64,000 bases of DNA from Flavobacterium caeni (GTDB lineage: Bacteria > Bacteroidota > Bacteroidia > Flavobacteriales > Flavobacteriaceae): NCBI RefSeq assembly GCF_900101895.1, contig NZ_FMVF01000002.1:124001-188000 (forward strand). The letters are read 5' to 3'. Both the position numbers and the translations under genes were made by a program. The notes beneath the pieces were generated by a model. The model ran no database searches and was not told the origin of the DNA. It was given only the letters and a program-made list of their open reading frames with translations. This document shows, in pieces, positions 42,582 through 51,073 of the stretch; within the stretch, counting starts at the first letter, position 1, and every line of letters starts with the position of its first letter.

Positions 42582-43664
42582 GTGGAACGCATCAAATACA
42601 AGAAATCGCGCAACATCCAGCCCAATTATTACGAGTATACCGGCCACCATAAAACCGAACCCGTCGACATGCAGTTGTTTGTGTACGACGATTCGGGCTA
42701 TGAGGAATACCAACACGTTTCGATCGAGAAGATCAAGGCCGAGTGCGACGATCCTGCCCAACACAAAGACGTCAAATGGCTCAACGTGCACGGGCTGCAC
42801 GACACGGCCCGGATCCGAGCGCTCGGGGAGATGCTCGACCTGGAACCGTTTATCATCAGCGACATCCTGAATGTGGTCAAACGCCCCAAATTGGAGGAAC
42901 TCGACAATGTGTTGTTCTTTAGCATCAAATCGGTGTTGCCTTCGGCCGATGGGCAGGAAGAACGCGTCGAACAGCTGAGTTTTGTACTCAAGGACAAATT
43001 GCTCGTGTCGTTCCAGGAAAAGAAGAGCGACTTTTTTATCCACATCCGCGAGCGCATCAAAACCCACGCGGGCATCGTACGCAAAAAGAAAAACGACTAT
43101 TTGCTGTATTTGCTGCTCGAATCGGTCATGGAGAATTTTTACATCACGATCGAATTTTACGAAGACCGCATAGATGATGTCATGGCCGCTGCCAAAGTGA
43201 GCGACCGTCGCGAAATCCACGAGGAAATCCAACGGATCCGTTCGCGGTTCGGCGTGCTCAAACGATCGATCCAGCCCCTGCACGATGCGCTGTATTTGCT
43301 CAAGAGCATACGCGAAGAAGACGAATTCAACGGGATCGACAAAAGCAATTACGCATTTTTTGCAAGGCTCAACCAAAAAAGCCTCGAGTTGCTCGAACAA
43401 ATCGAGTATGATATGAATTCGCTCGACAGCGCCGCCAATTTTTATTTTGCGTCGCAAAGCCGCCGTATGAACGAAATCATGAAGGTGCTCACCGGGGTGT
43501 CGGTTATTTTCATGCCGCTGACTTTTATCGTGGGGGTGTATGGAATGAACTTCGACTACATGCCCGAATTGCGCCACCCGTACGGTTATTTTACGGTGCT
43601 GGCCGTGATGTTTTTCCTGGTGGTGGGCATGGTCGTGTTTTTTAAGAAGAAACGCTGGTTTTGA
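42582..43664 (+). CDS. corA: magnesium/cobalt transporter CorA
   Basis: Pentameric Mg2+ channel of 360 residues. The large cytoplasmic N-terminal domain (VKWLNVHGLHD, VKRPKLEELDNVLFFSIKSV) precedes two C-terminal membrane helices with the pore signature VYGMNFDYMPEL (GMN) between them. There is no ATG; GTG 42582 (start VERIKYKKSRNIQPNYYEYTG) is used. It is divergent from hutI and preceded by TATCTTTA (7 of 8). The ion specificity, Mg2+ or Co2+, is taken from the family. Confidence 0.94.
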   Translation: MERIKYKKSRNIQPNYYEYTGHHKTEPVDMQLFVYDDSGYEEYQHVSIEKIKAECDDPAQHKDVKWLNVHGLHDTARIRALGEMLDLEPFIISDILNVVKRPKLEELDNVLFFSIKSVLPSADGQEERVEQLSFVLKDKLLVSFQEKKSDFFIHIRERIKTHAGIVRKKKNDYLLYLLLESVMENFYITIEFYEDRIDDVMAAAKVSDRREIHEEIQRIRSRFGVLKRSIQPLHDALYLLKSIREEDEFNGIDKSNYAFFARLNQKSLELLEQIEYDMNSLDSAANFYFASQSRRMNEIMKVLTGVSVIFMPLTFIVGVYGMNFDYMPELRHPYGYFTVLAVMFFLVVGMVVFFKKKRWF

Positions 43665-43750
43665 TGTAAAACATTGAATAACTGATAGTAAAAATTGAAA
43701 TAATATAACAAAGTTCTGTTAAACCATAATCGGCACGCTGCAACGTTCGT

Positions 43751-43758
43751 TACATTTG
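43751..43758 (+). promoter_or_regulatory. -7 promoter element
   Basis: TACATTTG, perfect TAnnTTTG, 22 bases before ATG 43781. Confidence 0.6.
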
Positions 43759-43780
43759 GGATACTAAACCAAGACCAACA

Positions 43781-44164
43781 ATGAGAACGTTCACCGCACA
43801 ATTCGTCCTGCCGGGCAACATCGGCATTGGAAAAATGGACCCCGATTCGGCCCAGGCGCAAAAACTCCTTTCGGAGCAAATCACGAGCAATTTTCTCGCA
43901 GGCAACGCCCAACTCACACAGGTAAATGAGTTTTTTACCGAGCTCGACGACCATTCGGGCGAAAAAGACGACTCAACCGAATTTGCCACCATCGTAGACA
44001 TCAACCTGTGTTTGAACGAAGCCGAAGGCCGAAACTACCTCAAACACAAAGAGCTGATCACCAGAAAAGCGGTCGAGACGTTGCGCAACAGCAAGATGTT
44101 CTTGTCCTACCTCTGGCAAAAAAAGAACACCGAACACATTGGGCTCGAAACCATTTTCGTGTAA
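43781..44164 (+). CDS. hypothetical protein
   Basis: Protein of 127 residues, soluble, no signal peptide or cysteine motif. Sequence begins MRTFTAQFVLPGNIGIGKMD and contains the acidic ELDDHSGEKDDSTEF and the basic helix LKHKELITRKAVETLRNSK. I do not recognise a family. A good promoter, normal codon use and a terminator directly after the stop support it as a real single gene. Confidence 0.7.
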   Translation: MRTFTAQFVLPGNIGIGKMDPDSAQAQKLLSEQITSNFLAGNAQLTQVNEFFTELDDHSGEKDDSTEFATIVDINLCLNEAEGRNYLKHKELITRKAVETLRNSKMFLSYLWQKKNTEHIGLETIFV

Positions 44165-44165
44165 C

Positions 44166-44188
44166 AACCTCCAAACGGAGGTTTTTTT
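44166..44188. terminator. intrinsic terminator
   Basis: Stem AACCTCC/GGAGGTT around AAAC, followed by T7. It may also serve the convergent small gene whose stop codon it touches. Confidence 0.85.
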
Positions 44189-44453
44189 ATGAAAGGACCT
44201 CGCACTCGAAACCGTTTTGCAATACCAACGCCCTGACCTGCGATTCGGAGTAGGCCACCGATACCACGCGCAGCACCAAATCGCAATCTTCGGTATCGAC
44301 ACTCCACGAGAGGATCGTTCGGTACGGGTTGAACAGTTTTTTGACCAGGGCCAAATCTGCCTGGCCGATGTTGGTCTTGAAAATGTGGATGTGGTCTAGC
44401 GAAACCTGCCGATCGCGTCGGGTTTCAATGTTTTTTGGGATGGATAGATACAT
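44187..44453 (-). CDS. small conserved protein, ferredoxin-like fold predicted
   Basis: Protein of 88 residues. After a variable N-terminus come HIHIFKTNIGQADLALVKKL, ILSWSVDTEDCDLVLRVVS and SESQVRALVLQNGFECEVL. The beta-alpha-beta-beta-alpha-beta order and the last strand FECEVL resemble heavy-metal-associated domains, but the metal-binding CxxC is missing, so copper binding is not expected. I recall similar small proteins in Bacteroidota without a function. It lies downstream of the WYL regulator on the same strand, 75 bases away. Confidence 0.65.
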   Translation of the reverse strand: MYLSIPKNIETRRDRQVSLDHIHIFKTNIGQADLALVKKLFNPYRTILSWSVDTEDCDLVLRVVSVAYSESQVRALVLQNGFECEVLS

Positions 44454-44528
44454 GACGGTGTTTTACGACAAAAAAACAGCCACCTACTGACAACCGTGTG
44501 TCAACAACTTTTGATCCGCTGGAAAAAT

Positions 44529-45470
44529 CTACAGGTTCTGGCTGATTTGTGCCACCAAGTCGCGTAGTTGGGTCTTTAGGTGCGTGGGCTGTACAATTTC
44601 GGCATGGTCGGCGAACATCAGCAGCCAACGCGCAAAACCCTCCATGTAAAGGGTGTGGAACGTCATTTCGACATGCGTACCCAAATCGGTTTCGGCCGCA
44701 AACCCAAAGTAATGCCTTTGGCCTTGCATATAGGCCACGATTTTTTTCGGGACGCGGATCACGACGGTTTCCACCGCATGGTTTTTCTCGGATTGTTCGA
44801 GGTATTCCTTAAAGTCAGGATGCTTTTTGTGGAACGGCGTATCGGTGGCGCAAATCTGCGTCATTCGATCGGTGCGGAATTGACGGTAATCGCCCCGCAA
44901 ATGACACCACGCGACCACATACCAAAATTGGTTTTCGTGAAAGATGCCGATGGGTTCTATCGTGCGCTCGGTGCGTTGCTGGGCGTCGAAGGTTTCATAG
45001 TGCAGCCGCGCCGCGCGCTGTTCGGCGATACATTGCAGGATGCAATCGAGCGCGTTTTCGGGCGCCGATTGTTGTGGCTGAAATCTTTTGCGGACCAAGA
45101 TGCGGTCTTCGATGTTTTCGACCAGGTCCTTCTCGTCGCCGCGCAACACGGCTTTCATCTTGTACATGGCCGATTGGTAGCTCGACCGCGTGGCGGCATC
45201 GGTAAATTGCGCCATGAATTTCTCGGCCGTCACGAACGTCATCGCCTCTTCTCGGGTAAACATGATGGGTGGCAACCGGTAGCCGTCTACGAGCGAATAG
45301 CCCACGCCCGCCTCGCCATACAACGGAACGCCCGCTTCTTCAAGCGAACGGATGTCGCGGTATACCGTGCGCAGGCTGATCTCGAAACGGTCGGCGAGGT
45401 CTTGCGCCTTAACGATTTTTTTCGATTGGAGCTGGATCAAGATGGCGGTGATGCGGTCGAAGCGGTTCAT
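44529..45470 (-). CDS. YafY/WYL-domain transcriptional regulator
   Basis: Regulator of 313 residues. N-terminal HTH_11 domain (MNRFDRITAILIQLQSKKIVKAQDLADRF with recognition helix SLRTVYRDIRSLEEAG), then GYRLPPIMFTREEA, a WYL ligand domain with HLRGDYRQFRTDRM, and a C-terminal WCX extension. WYL proteins sense small ligands or nucleic acids and often repress neighbours. It is divergent from the TonB-dependent receptor, with back-to-back promoters (45489 and 45579), so control of that receptor is plausible. Confidence 0.92.
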   Translation of the reverse strand: MNRFDRITAILIQLQSKKIVKAQDLADRFEISLRTVYRDIRSLEEAGVPLYGEAGVGYSLVDGYRLPPIMFTREEAMTFVTAEKFMAQFTDAATRSSYQSAMYKMKAVLRGDEKDLVENIEDRILVRKRFQPQQSAPENALDCILQCIAEQRAARLHYETFDAQQRTERTIEPIGIFHENQFWYVVAWCHLRGDYRQFRTDRMTQICATDTPFHKKHPDFKEYLEQSEKNHAVETVVIRVPKKIVAYMQGQRHYFGFAAETDLGTHVEMTFHTLYMEGFARWLLMFADHAEIVQPTHLKTQLRDLVAQISQNL

Positions 45471-45488
45471 GGTAGGTTGGATGTAGCC

Positions 45489-45496
45489 CAAAAATA
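45489..45496 (-). promoter_or_regulatory. -7 promoter element for the WYL regulator
   Basis: TATTTTTG on the minus strand, perfect TAnnTTTG, 19 bases upstream of the ATG at 45470, giving a very short leader. Confidence 0.55.
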
Positions 45497-45578
45497 GGCA
45501 AACTTTTGCAGTTTCTGCTGCCGATAAAAAAATACAATCCATCCCAAAAAATCGACAATTCGGTTACGATTAGTTTCA

Positions 45579-45586
45579 TAGCTTTG
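45579..45586 (+). promoter_or_regulatory. -7 promoter element for the TonB-dependent receptor
   Basis: TAGCTTTG, perfect TAnnTTTG, 38 bases before ATG 45624. TCGACAATTCGGT at 45552-45564 overlaps the region just upstream and recurs at 47823-47835. Confidence 0.6.
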
Positions 45587-45623
45587 TGTGCCGTCGCACT
45601 TTTGCGGTATCAAAACCATCGTC

Positions 45624-47780
45624 ATGAAACTACTTACCGCACTGTTGTTTTTATTTTCGGTCACCGCTTTTGGGCAACATACGATCTCGGGGAAAATTGT
45701 CGATCCCAAAGGAAAGCCCGTTCCGGGTGCCAACGTCTTTATCGAAGGCACGTACGACGGCGGATCGAGCGACGACCAAGGCACTTTTAGTTTTTCGACC
45801 GACACCTCGGGCAACCAAATGCTCGTGATTAGCGTGCTCACGTTTGAAACACAAAAAATCCTGATCGACGTGGCCAATTACCAAGGGCAAACCGTCAAAA
45901 TGCGCGAAAGCGTCAACGCGCTCGATGCCGTGATTGTGACCGCAGGGACTTTCGAGGCAGGCGACAAGGCGCGGGTTTCGGTGCTCAAGCCGCTCGACAT
46001 TGTGACCACGGCGGGTTCTGCGGGCGATATTGTTGCGGCGCTGCAAACCCTGCCCGGAACGCAAACCGTGGGCGAAAGCGGTCGATTGTTTGTGCGTGGG
46101 GGCGAAGCCGATGAAACCCAGACTTTTGTAGACGGCATCCGCGTGGCGCAACCGTACGGGTCTACCACCAACAATTTGCCGACACGGGGTAGGTTCTCGC
46201 CGTTTTTGTTCAGCGGGATTTCGTTCTCTACAGGCGGCTATTCGGCCGAATACGGCGAAGCGCTGTCGAGCGTCCTGCTTTTGAATACCCAAGACGAACC
46301 CGATCAGAACAAGACCGACATTTCGCTGATGACCGTCGGGCTCGGACTCGGACATACGCAAAAATGGGCCAAGAGCGCGCTGAGCATCAACACGGCTTAT
46401 ATCGATTTGGCGCCGTACCAGAAAGCGATCCCGCAAAACCTAGACTGGAACCGTCCGTACCAAGGCCTTTCGGGCGAAGCCGTGTACCGTTACGGGTTCA
46501 ACAACGGCATGTTTAAGATGTATGCAGCCTTCGACGCGTCGCGTTTCGACATGAACCAGGAGAACGTCAACCGTCCGTTTGTCAAGGACCGCGTAGAACT
46601 CATCAACAACAATTTTTACCTGAACACGTCCTATAAAGGCAATTTTGGCGTGGGCTGGCAACTCACCACGGGGTTGGGGTATGGCTACGGACAAAACAAG
46701 ATCGGCTACAATTTGAACGACATCGAGAACGTAGAACACGCGGCCCAGCTCAAATTCAAGTTGCGCAAAAGTTTTTCGGACCGGTTCAAGTTGTCGTTCG
46801 GCGCCGATTATTTCGTGACCGATTTTGTCGAGGATTACCTGCCGGTCATCGGCCAATCGGGGCAAAGCGGCTACAATGCCAACATTGCGGCGGCCTATAC
46901 CGAAGCCGATATTTTTTTCTCGAAGAAATTTGCCGCCAAATTGGGCGCGCGCGTTTCGAACAACAATTTGCTGAACGAGACCGTGGTTGCGCCAAGGGCA
47001 TCGGTGGCCTACAAAGTGGCCAAGTTCAGCCAGTTTTCTTTGGCCTACGGCGAATTCACGCAAGCGCCCAAGCAAGACTATCTTAAGTATTTTCACGATT
47101 TCGAAAGCGAACGCGCGTCGCATTACATCCTCAATTTCCAGTATGCGAGGGACCGTCAAACGTTTCGTGCCGAGACGTATTACAAAAAATACGACAACCT
47201 GGTCAAGTTCGATTCTGTAGCGGCGCCTTTGTTCCGCACGGTGTACGACAATTCGGGGTCGGGTTACGCCGCAGGATTGGACGTGTTTTGGCGCGACGGC
47301 CGTACGTTCAAGAACCTTGAATACTGGGTGTCTTATTCGTACATCGATACCGAGCGCAATTACCGCAATTATCCGTATGCGGTGACGCCCAACTTTGTGG
47401 CCGACCACAATTTGTCGGTGGTGGGCAAGTATTGGATCGAGGAGTGGCGCTCGCAGCTTGGCGTGACCAATACGTTCATGACGGGCCGTCCATACGAGAA
47501 CCCCAACGATGTGCGGTTCATGGCAGGCAAGACCAAGGGGTACAACAGTTTGAGTTTGAGCTGGGCGTATTTGCTCAGTCAACAAAAAATCTTGTATTTT
47601 TCGGTGTCGAATGTACTGGGTACGCAAAACGTGTTTGGGTATGAATACACGCGCAACCCAGACGCCAATGGGGTGTACCAGCGTCGCGAGATTACGCCCA
47701 CGGCAGACCGGTTCTTTTTTGTCGGGTTCTTTTGGACCATCAGCCAGGACAAAAAGAGCAACCAGTTGGACAACCTGTAA
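45624..47780 (+). CDS. TonB-dependent receptor
   Basis: Outer-membrane receptor of 718 residues. Signal peptide (MKLLTALLFLFSVTAFGQ), a carboxypeptidase-regulatory-like N-terminal domain (ISGKIVDPKGKPVPGANVFIEGTYDGGSS split over residues 20-50), a plug domain (ALQTLPGTQTVGESGRLFVRGGEADETQTFVDG) and a beta-barrel ending SVSNVLGTQNVFGYEY ... FVGFFWTI. No SusD partner is present, so uptake of a siderophore, cofactor or small ligand is more likely than glycan import. It is followed by the DUF2141 and TPR genes, and is divergent from a WYL regulator. Confidence 0.95.
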   Translation: MKLLTALLFLFSVTAFGQHTISGKIVDPKGKPVPGANVFIEGTYDGGSSDDQGTFSFSTDTSGNQMLVISVLTFETQKILIDVANYQGQTVKMRESVNALDAVIVTAGTFEAGDKARVSVLKPLDIVTTAGSAGDIVAALQTLPGTQTVGESGRLFVRGGEADETQTFVDGIRVAQPYGSTTNNLPTRGRFSPFLFSGISFSTGGYSAEYGEALSSVLLLNTQDEPDQNKTDISLMTVGLGLGHTQKWAKSALSINTAYIDLAPYQKAIPQNLDWNRPYQGLSGEAVYRYGFNNGMFKMYAAFDASRFDMNQENVNRPFVKDRVELINNNFYLNTSYKGNFGVGWQLTTGLGYGYGQNKIGYNLNDIENVEHAAQLKFKLRKSFSDRFKLSFGADYFVTDFVEDYLPVIGQSGQSGYNANIAAAYTEADIFFSKKFAAKLGARVSNNNLLNETVVAPRASVAYKVAKFSQFSLAYGEFTQAPKQDYLKYFHDFESERASHYILNFQYARDRQTFRAETYYKKYDNLVKFDSVAAPLFRTVYDNSGSGYAAGLDVFWRDGRTFKNLEYWVSYSYIDTERNYRNYPYAVTPNFVADHNLSVVGKYWIEEWRSQLGVTNTFMTGRPYENPNDVRFMAGKTKGYNSLSLSWAYLLSQQKILYFSVSNVLGTQNVFGYEYTRNPDANGVYQRREITPTADRFFFVGFFWTISQDKKSNQLDNL

Positions 47781-47867
47781 TAGGAATAGCAACAAGCAAT
47801 GCGTTCAGTTCATCCGTCAAATTCGACAATTCGGTAGCTTTCGGTTTTTAATGTGAACAATCGAAGT

Positions 47868-47875
47868 TACTTTTG
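47868..47875 (+). promoter_or_regulatory. -7 promoter element for the DUF2141 operon
   Basis: TACTTTTG, perfect TAnnTTTG. The next 15 bases, ATCCAACAATCAGCA, are identical to those after the -7-like element of the DJ-1 gene (17464-17478). Confidence 0.65.
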
Positions 47876-47909
47876 ATCCAACAATCAGCATCATCAAAAT
47901 CAATACATT

Positions 47910-48323
47910 ATGAAAAAAGCCATTTTAGTTTTAGTATTTTTAATCGGCGGGTGGATGCAGGCGCAAACCATCAGCCTCGAAGTCAAGATGACCGGGTTTC
48001 GCACCGACGCGGGCAACGTCAAAGTAGGATTGTACAACAACGAGGACGATTTTCTCAGGAAAGTTTTCAAGAACGCGGTGGTCGACATCAAGAACGGGAC
48101 AGCGTCGGTGACGTTCAAGGATTTGCCCAAAGGGACTTATGCGGTATCGGTATACCACGACGAAAACAACAACGGCAAAATGGATAAGAATACGTTCCAC
48201 ATCCCGACCGAGGGCTACGGAACGTCCAACGACGCCAAAGGTTTTATGGGACCGCCCAAGTACGAAGACGCCAAATTTGCGGTAGCCAAGAACGCCAAGG
48301 TCAACATCAAACTCAATTATTAA
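47910..48323 (+). CDS. DUF2141 domain protein, exported
   Basis: Protein of 137 residues with a signal peptide (MKKAILVLVFLIGGWMQAQ) and a DUF2141 beta-sandwich domain: VKVGLYNNEDDFLRKVFKN, VTFKDLPKGTYAVSVYHDENNNGKMD and IPTEGYGTSNDAKGFMGPPKYEDAKF. The DENNNGKMD segment looks like a calcium-binding loop. The family is often beside TonB-dependent receptors in Bacteroidota; its role is unknown. It is cotranscribed with the TPR gene 16 bases downstream. Confidence 0.92.
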   Translation: MKKAILVLVFLIGGWMQAQTISLEVKMTGFRTDAGNVKVGLYNNEDDFLRKVFKNAVVDIKNGTASVTFKDLPKGTYAVSVYHDENNNGKMDKNTFHIPTEGYGTSNDAKGFMGPPKYEDAKFAVAKNAKVNIKLNY

Positions 48324-48339
48324 TCAAAATACGAACACC

Positions 48340-48963
48340 ATGAAAAAGATACTATTTGCATTGGCGCTCTTGACCGGTTTTATCGGATGGTCGCAAACCG
48401 CCTACGAAAAAGGTATGTCCAAGGCTTTTGAGCTGTGGGGACAGGGCAACAGCGCCGAAGCATCGGCCTTGTTCGAGCGCATCGCGTCGGCCGAGAAAGA
48501 CAACTGGCTCCCGAATTATTACGTGGCGCTGGTCAACACCACCGAATCGTTCCAATCGCAGGACAAGGAAAAAGTGAGCGCGCTTTTGAACAAGGCGCAG
48601 GCGGCGCTCGACCTCGAAATGGTCAAGAACCCCGAAAACGACGAAATCCTGGTCATGCAGGCCTTGATTTATACAGGTTGGGTGGCCTTCGACCCAATGA
48701 CCAACGGTATGAAGCTCTCGGCCAAAGTCATGGAATTGTACGACCAGGCGCTCAAGATTGCACCCGAGAATCCGCGTGCGGTGTTTGGCCGTGCCGAATA
48801 TGAAATGGGCGGCGCGAAGTTTTTTGGCGGCGACATCAAGCCGATGTGCGCCGAAGTCGACCGTTCGATCGGATTGTTCGAGAAGTTCAAGCCCGCGACG
48901 CCGTATGCGCCACAATGGGGTAAGGACCGCGCGTTGATGGTGCAGCAGGAGTGTAAGAAGTAA
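48340..48963 (+). CDS. TPR-repeat protein, exported
   Basis: Protein of 207 residues with a signal peptide (MKKILFALALLTGFIGWSQ) and helical TPR-type repeats (YEKGMSKAFELWGQGNSAEASALFERI; AKVMELYDQALKIAPENPRAVFGRAEYE). Function unknown; TPRs mediate protein contacts. It is the second gene of the DUF2141 operon, and a heptad repeat begins right after the stop codon. Confidence 0.85.
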   Translation: MKKILFALALLTGFIGWSQTAYEKGMSKAFELWGQGNSAEASALFERIASAEKDNWLPNYYVALVNTTESFQSQDKEKVSALLNKAQAALDLEMVKNPENDEILVMQALIYTGWVAFDPMTNGMKLSAKVMELYDQALKIAPENPRAVFGRAEYEMGGAKFFGGDIKPMCAEVDRSIGLFEKFKPATPYAPQWGKDRALMVQQECKK

Positions 48964-48998
48964 GTCGAAAGACGAATGACGAAAGACGAATGACGAAA
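48964..48998. repeat. period-7 intergenic repeat, five units
   Basis: GTCGAAA, GACGAAT, GACGAAA, GACGAAT, GACGAAA, starting at the base after the TPR gene stop codon. It creates an ATG at 48990 in frame with the kinase gene, but the better start is 49029. Confidence 0.9.
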
Positions 48999-49028
48999 GA
49001 GCAGTCAGGGAAAGCAAAGGATAGTGAT

Positions 49029-50372
49029 ATGAAATTGGGAATCAAACAAATGTTGCGGTTGTTTTTGTTGGGCGTGGGCGTCATGGTGGTGCTCGTGGTG
49101 TTCAACTGGACTTTTGGCGGGACAATCGCTTTTGATCGCGCGTTATTGATCACCTTCGGGTTTACGTTGCTGTATACCTATTCGCTTTACATTTCCAACA
49201 GCTTGGTGTTCCAGGCGCTCGACCGTTATTTTGCCAACGAGCGGTTCTCCAAAAAACGCATCGTGTTGGGGTTTGTGTTGTCGTTCTTTGTTTCGCTGCT
49301 TACGGTGTTTTTGCTCAGGATATTCGAAGATGTGGGCATCGAGCAGGAGACTTTCGCCCAATTTTGGGCCGAGGAGAAACCAAACAACTACGTTTTTGCG
49401 ATCGTCATCACGTTTTTTATCACGCTGTCGGCCTATGCGTTCAATTTTTACCGCGCCTACCAGGAGAACAAGGTCAAGGAGCAAAAGATCATCGCGGGCA
49501 CGGCTTCGGCCCAATTCGAGACGTTAAAAAACCAGATCGATCCGCATTTTTTGTTCAACAGCCTCAACGTACTGTCGTCTTTGATCGAAGAGAATCCCGA
49601 AAATGCGCAAAAATTCACGACCTCGCTGTCCAAGATTTACCGCTATGTGCTCGAGCAAAAAGACAAGGAACTCGTGGGGATTGACGAAGAGCTGTCGTTC
49701 GCCAAGACTTACATGAACCTGCTCAAGATGCGCTTCGAGAACAGCCTGTTCTATGAGTTACCGCAGGGAAGCATCGACCCCGAGGCCAAAGTGGTACCGC
49801 TGTCGTTGCAATTGCTGCTCGAGAACACCGTCAAGCACAACATCGTAAGCGAGCAAAAACCGCTGCACATCCGCATTTTTATCGATGGCGATTACCTGGC
49901 CATCCAAAACGATCTGCAAAAGAAAGAAGTATTGCAGGACCGCGAGGGCGTAGGGCTTCAAAACATTGTCAACCGCTACGGCATCATCACCAACCGCAAG
50001 GTGTTGGTCGAGCAAACCGAAAAAACATTCACCGTCAGGATCCCGATCTTGACCAAACAAATCACCGTCATGGAAACAAATTACAACGATCTGGAAAGCG
50101 CCTACCAAAAAGCGCAGAAAAAGGTAGAGGACATCAAGGGGTTTTACGGCAATTTCTGGTCGTGGGCGATCATTTCGATCGGGCTGGCCGTCGTGAACCT
50201 GGCGACCTATCCGCAATACCTTTGGTTTTTATATCCCACGCTAGGCTGGGGTATAGGCGTGGCCATCCACTGGATGAGCGTTTTTAACGTGATGCCGTTC
50301 CTGGGGCGCGATTGGGAGGAGAAAAAAATACGCCAAATCATCGAAAAAGAAAAAACAAGCAAATGGAAGTAG
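49029..50372 (+). CDS. LytS-type sensor histidine kinase fused to a 2TM domain
   Basis: Membrane kinase of 447 residues. The N-terminal half has four hydrophobic helices (first LRLFLLGVGVMVVLVVFNW). The His_kinase domain shows FETLKNQIDPHFLFNSLNVLSSL with the phospho-accepting histidine, then N-box LLLENTVKHN and G-box GVGLQNIVNRY. From residue 348 (internal ATG 50070) a complete 2TM domain follows: AYQKAQKKVEDIKGFYGNFWSW through FLGRDWEEKKIRQIIEKEK. ATG 49029 is preferred because AAGGA lies 8 bases upstream. The LytTR gene downstream is the likely phosphorylation target. Confidence 0.9.
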   Translation: MKLGIKQMLRLFLLGVGVMVVLVVFNWTFGGTIAFDRALLITFGFTLLYTYSLYISNSLVFQALDRYFANERFSKKRIVLGFVLSFFVSLLTVFLLRIFEDVGIEQETFAQFWAEEKPNNYVFAIVITFFITLSAYAFNFYRAYQENKVKEQKIIAGTASAQFETLKNQIDPHFLFNSLNVLSSLIEENPENAQKFTTSLSKIYRYVLEQKDKELVGIDEELSFAKTYMNLLKMRFENSLFYELPQGSIDPEAKVVPLSLQLLLENTVKHNIVSEQKPLHIRIFIDGDYLAIQNDLQKKEVLQDREGVGLQNIVNRYGIITNRKVLVEQTEKTFTVRIPILTKQITVMETNYNDLESAYQKAQKKVEDIKGFYGNFWSWAIISIGLAVVNLATYPQYLWFLYPTLGWGIGVAIHWMSVFNVMPFLGRDWEEKKIRQIIEKEKTSKWK

Positions 50373-50374
50373 CC

Positions 50375-50680
50375 ATGGAAATCGACAAGAATTCAATCGT
50401 TTACAAGAAGGCCAAGAAGAAGGCGCAGGAAATCCGCTCGTTTTACATCAATTTGGCGTGTTATTGTACCGTCATTCCGGTGCTGGTGTTCATCAACCTG
50501 TATTTCACACCCGAATATTACTGGTTTGTATTTTCGATGCTCGGGTGGGGGCTTGGGCTGTTTTTTCACGCGATGGGCGCCTTTGGCTGGAGTCCATTTT
50601 TAGGGAAGGATTGGGAGCAGCGCAAGCTGCAACAATTCATCGATGAAGAAAAGAACAAACAACAACACAACAAATCATAG
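50375..50680 (+). CDS. 2TM domain protein
   Basis: Protein of 101 residues consisting of one 2TM domain: VYKKAKKKAQEIRSFYINLACY, two membrane helices (YCTVIPVLVFINLYF and YYWFVFSMLGWGLGLFFHAMG), then FLGKDWEQRKLQQFIDEEK. The start ATG 50375 is 2 bases after the kinase stop; an in-frame ATG at 50363 overlapping the kinase is an alternative. The domain closely parallels the C-terminus of the kinase, so it arose by duplication. Function unknown. Confidence 0.85.
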   Translation: MEIDKNSIVYKKAKKKAQEIRSFYINLACYCTVIPVLVFINLYFTPEYYWFVFSMLGWGLGLFFHAMGAFGWSPFLGKDWEQRKLQQFIDEEKNKQQHNKS

Positions 50681-50683
50681 ATC

Positions 50684-50995
50684 ATGGAAAACAACCTCGA
50701 ACAACTGCAGCGCGAACGCGCACAAAAACGCGTCAAGGCCTTGGCCGGATTTTACAAACACCTTGCGGTATACCTGTTGGTCAACGGATTCTTGATCGCA
50801 CTCAAGTATTTCAACCTTGATCCGGGAGAACAATTTTTTGAATTCGGCACGTTCAGCACGGCATTTTTCTGGGGCATCGGCCTAGGGTTCCATGCACTGA
50901 GTGTGTTTGGTCCGAATGTGTTTTTGGGTTCCGATTGGGAGGAACGCAAGATCAAGGAAATCATGGAAAGGGAAAAACGCAACAAATGGGAGTAG
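50684..50995 (+). CDS. 2TM domain protein
   Basis: Protein of 103 residues, a third 2TM copy in tandem: RERAQKRVKALAGFYKHLAVYLLVNGFLIAL, second helix FFWGIGLGFHALSVFG, and the conserved end FLGSDWEERKIKEIMEREK. It begins 3 bases after the previous stop codon. All three 2TM units share the motif FLGxDWExRK. It may modulate the kinase in the membrane, an inference from context only. Confidence 0.88.
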   Translation: MENNLEQLQRERAQKRVKALAGFYKHLAVYLLVNGFLIALKYFNLDPGEQFFEFGTFSTAFFWGIGLGFHALSVFGPNVFLGSDWEERKIKEIMEREKRNKWE

Positions 50996-51000
50996 TATTA

Positions 51001-51032
51001 TTTGACTTTATGTAAATAACACTATAGCTTTG
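51001..51032 (+). promoter_or_regulatory. promoter for the LytTR regulator
   Basis: TTTG at 51001-51004, 20 bases, then TAGCTTTG at 51025-51032. It allows the regulator to be transcribed separately from the kinase/2TM genes; the leader is about 35 bases. Confidence 0.65.
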
Positions 51033-51073
51033 TTGGTTAATATATTAAATTTTTTACAAGTAGATAAATACAC

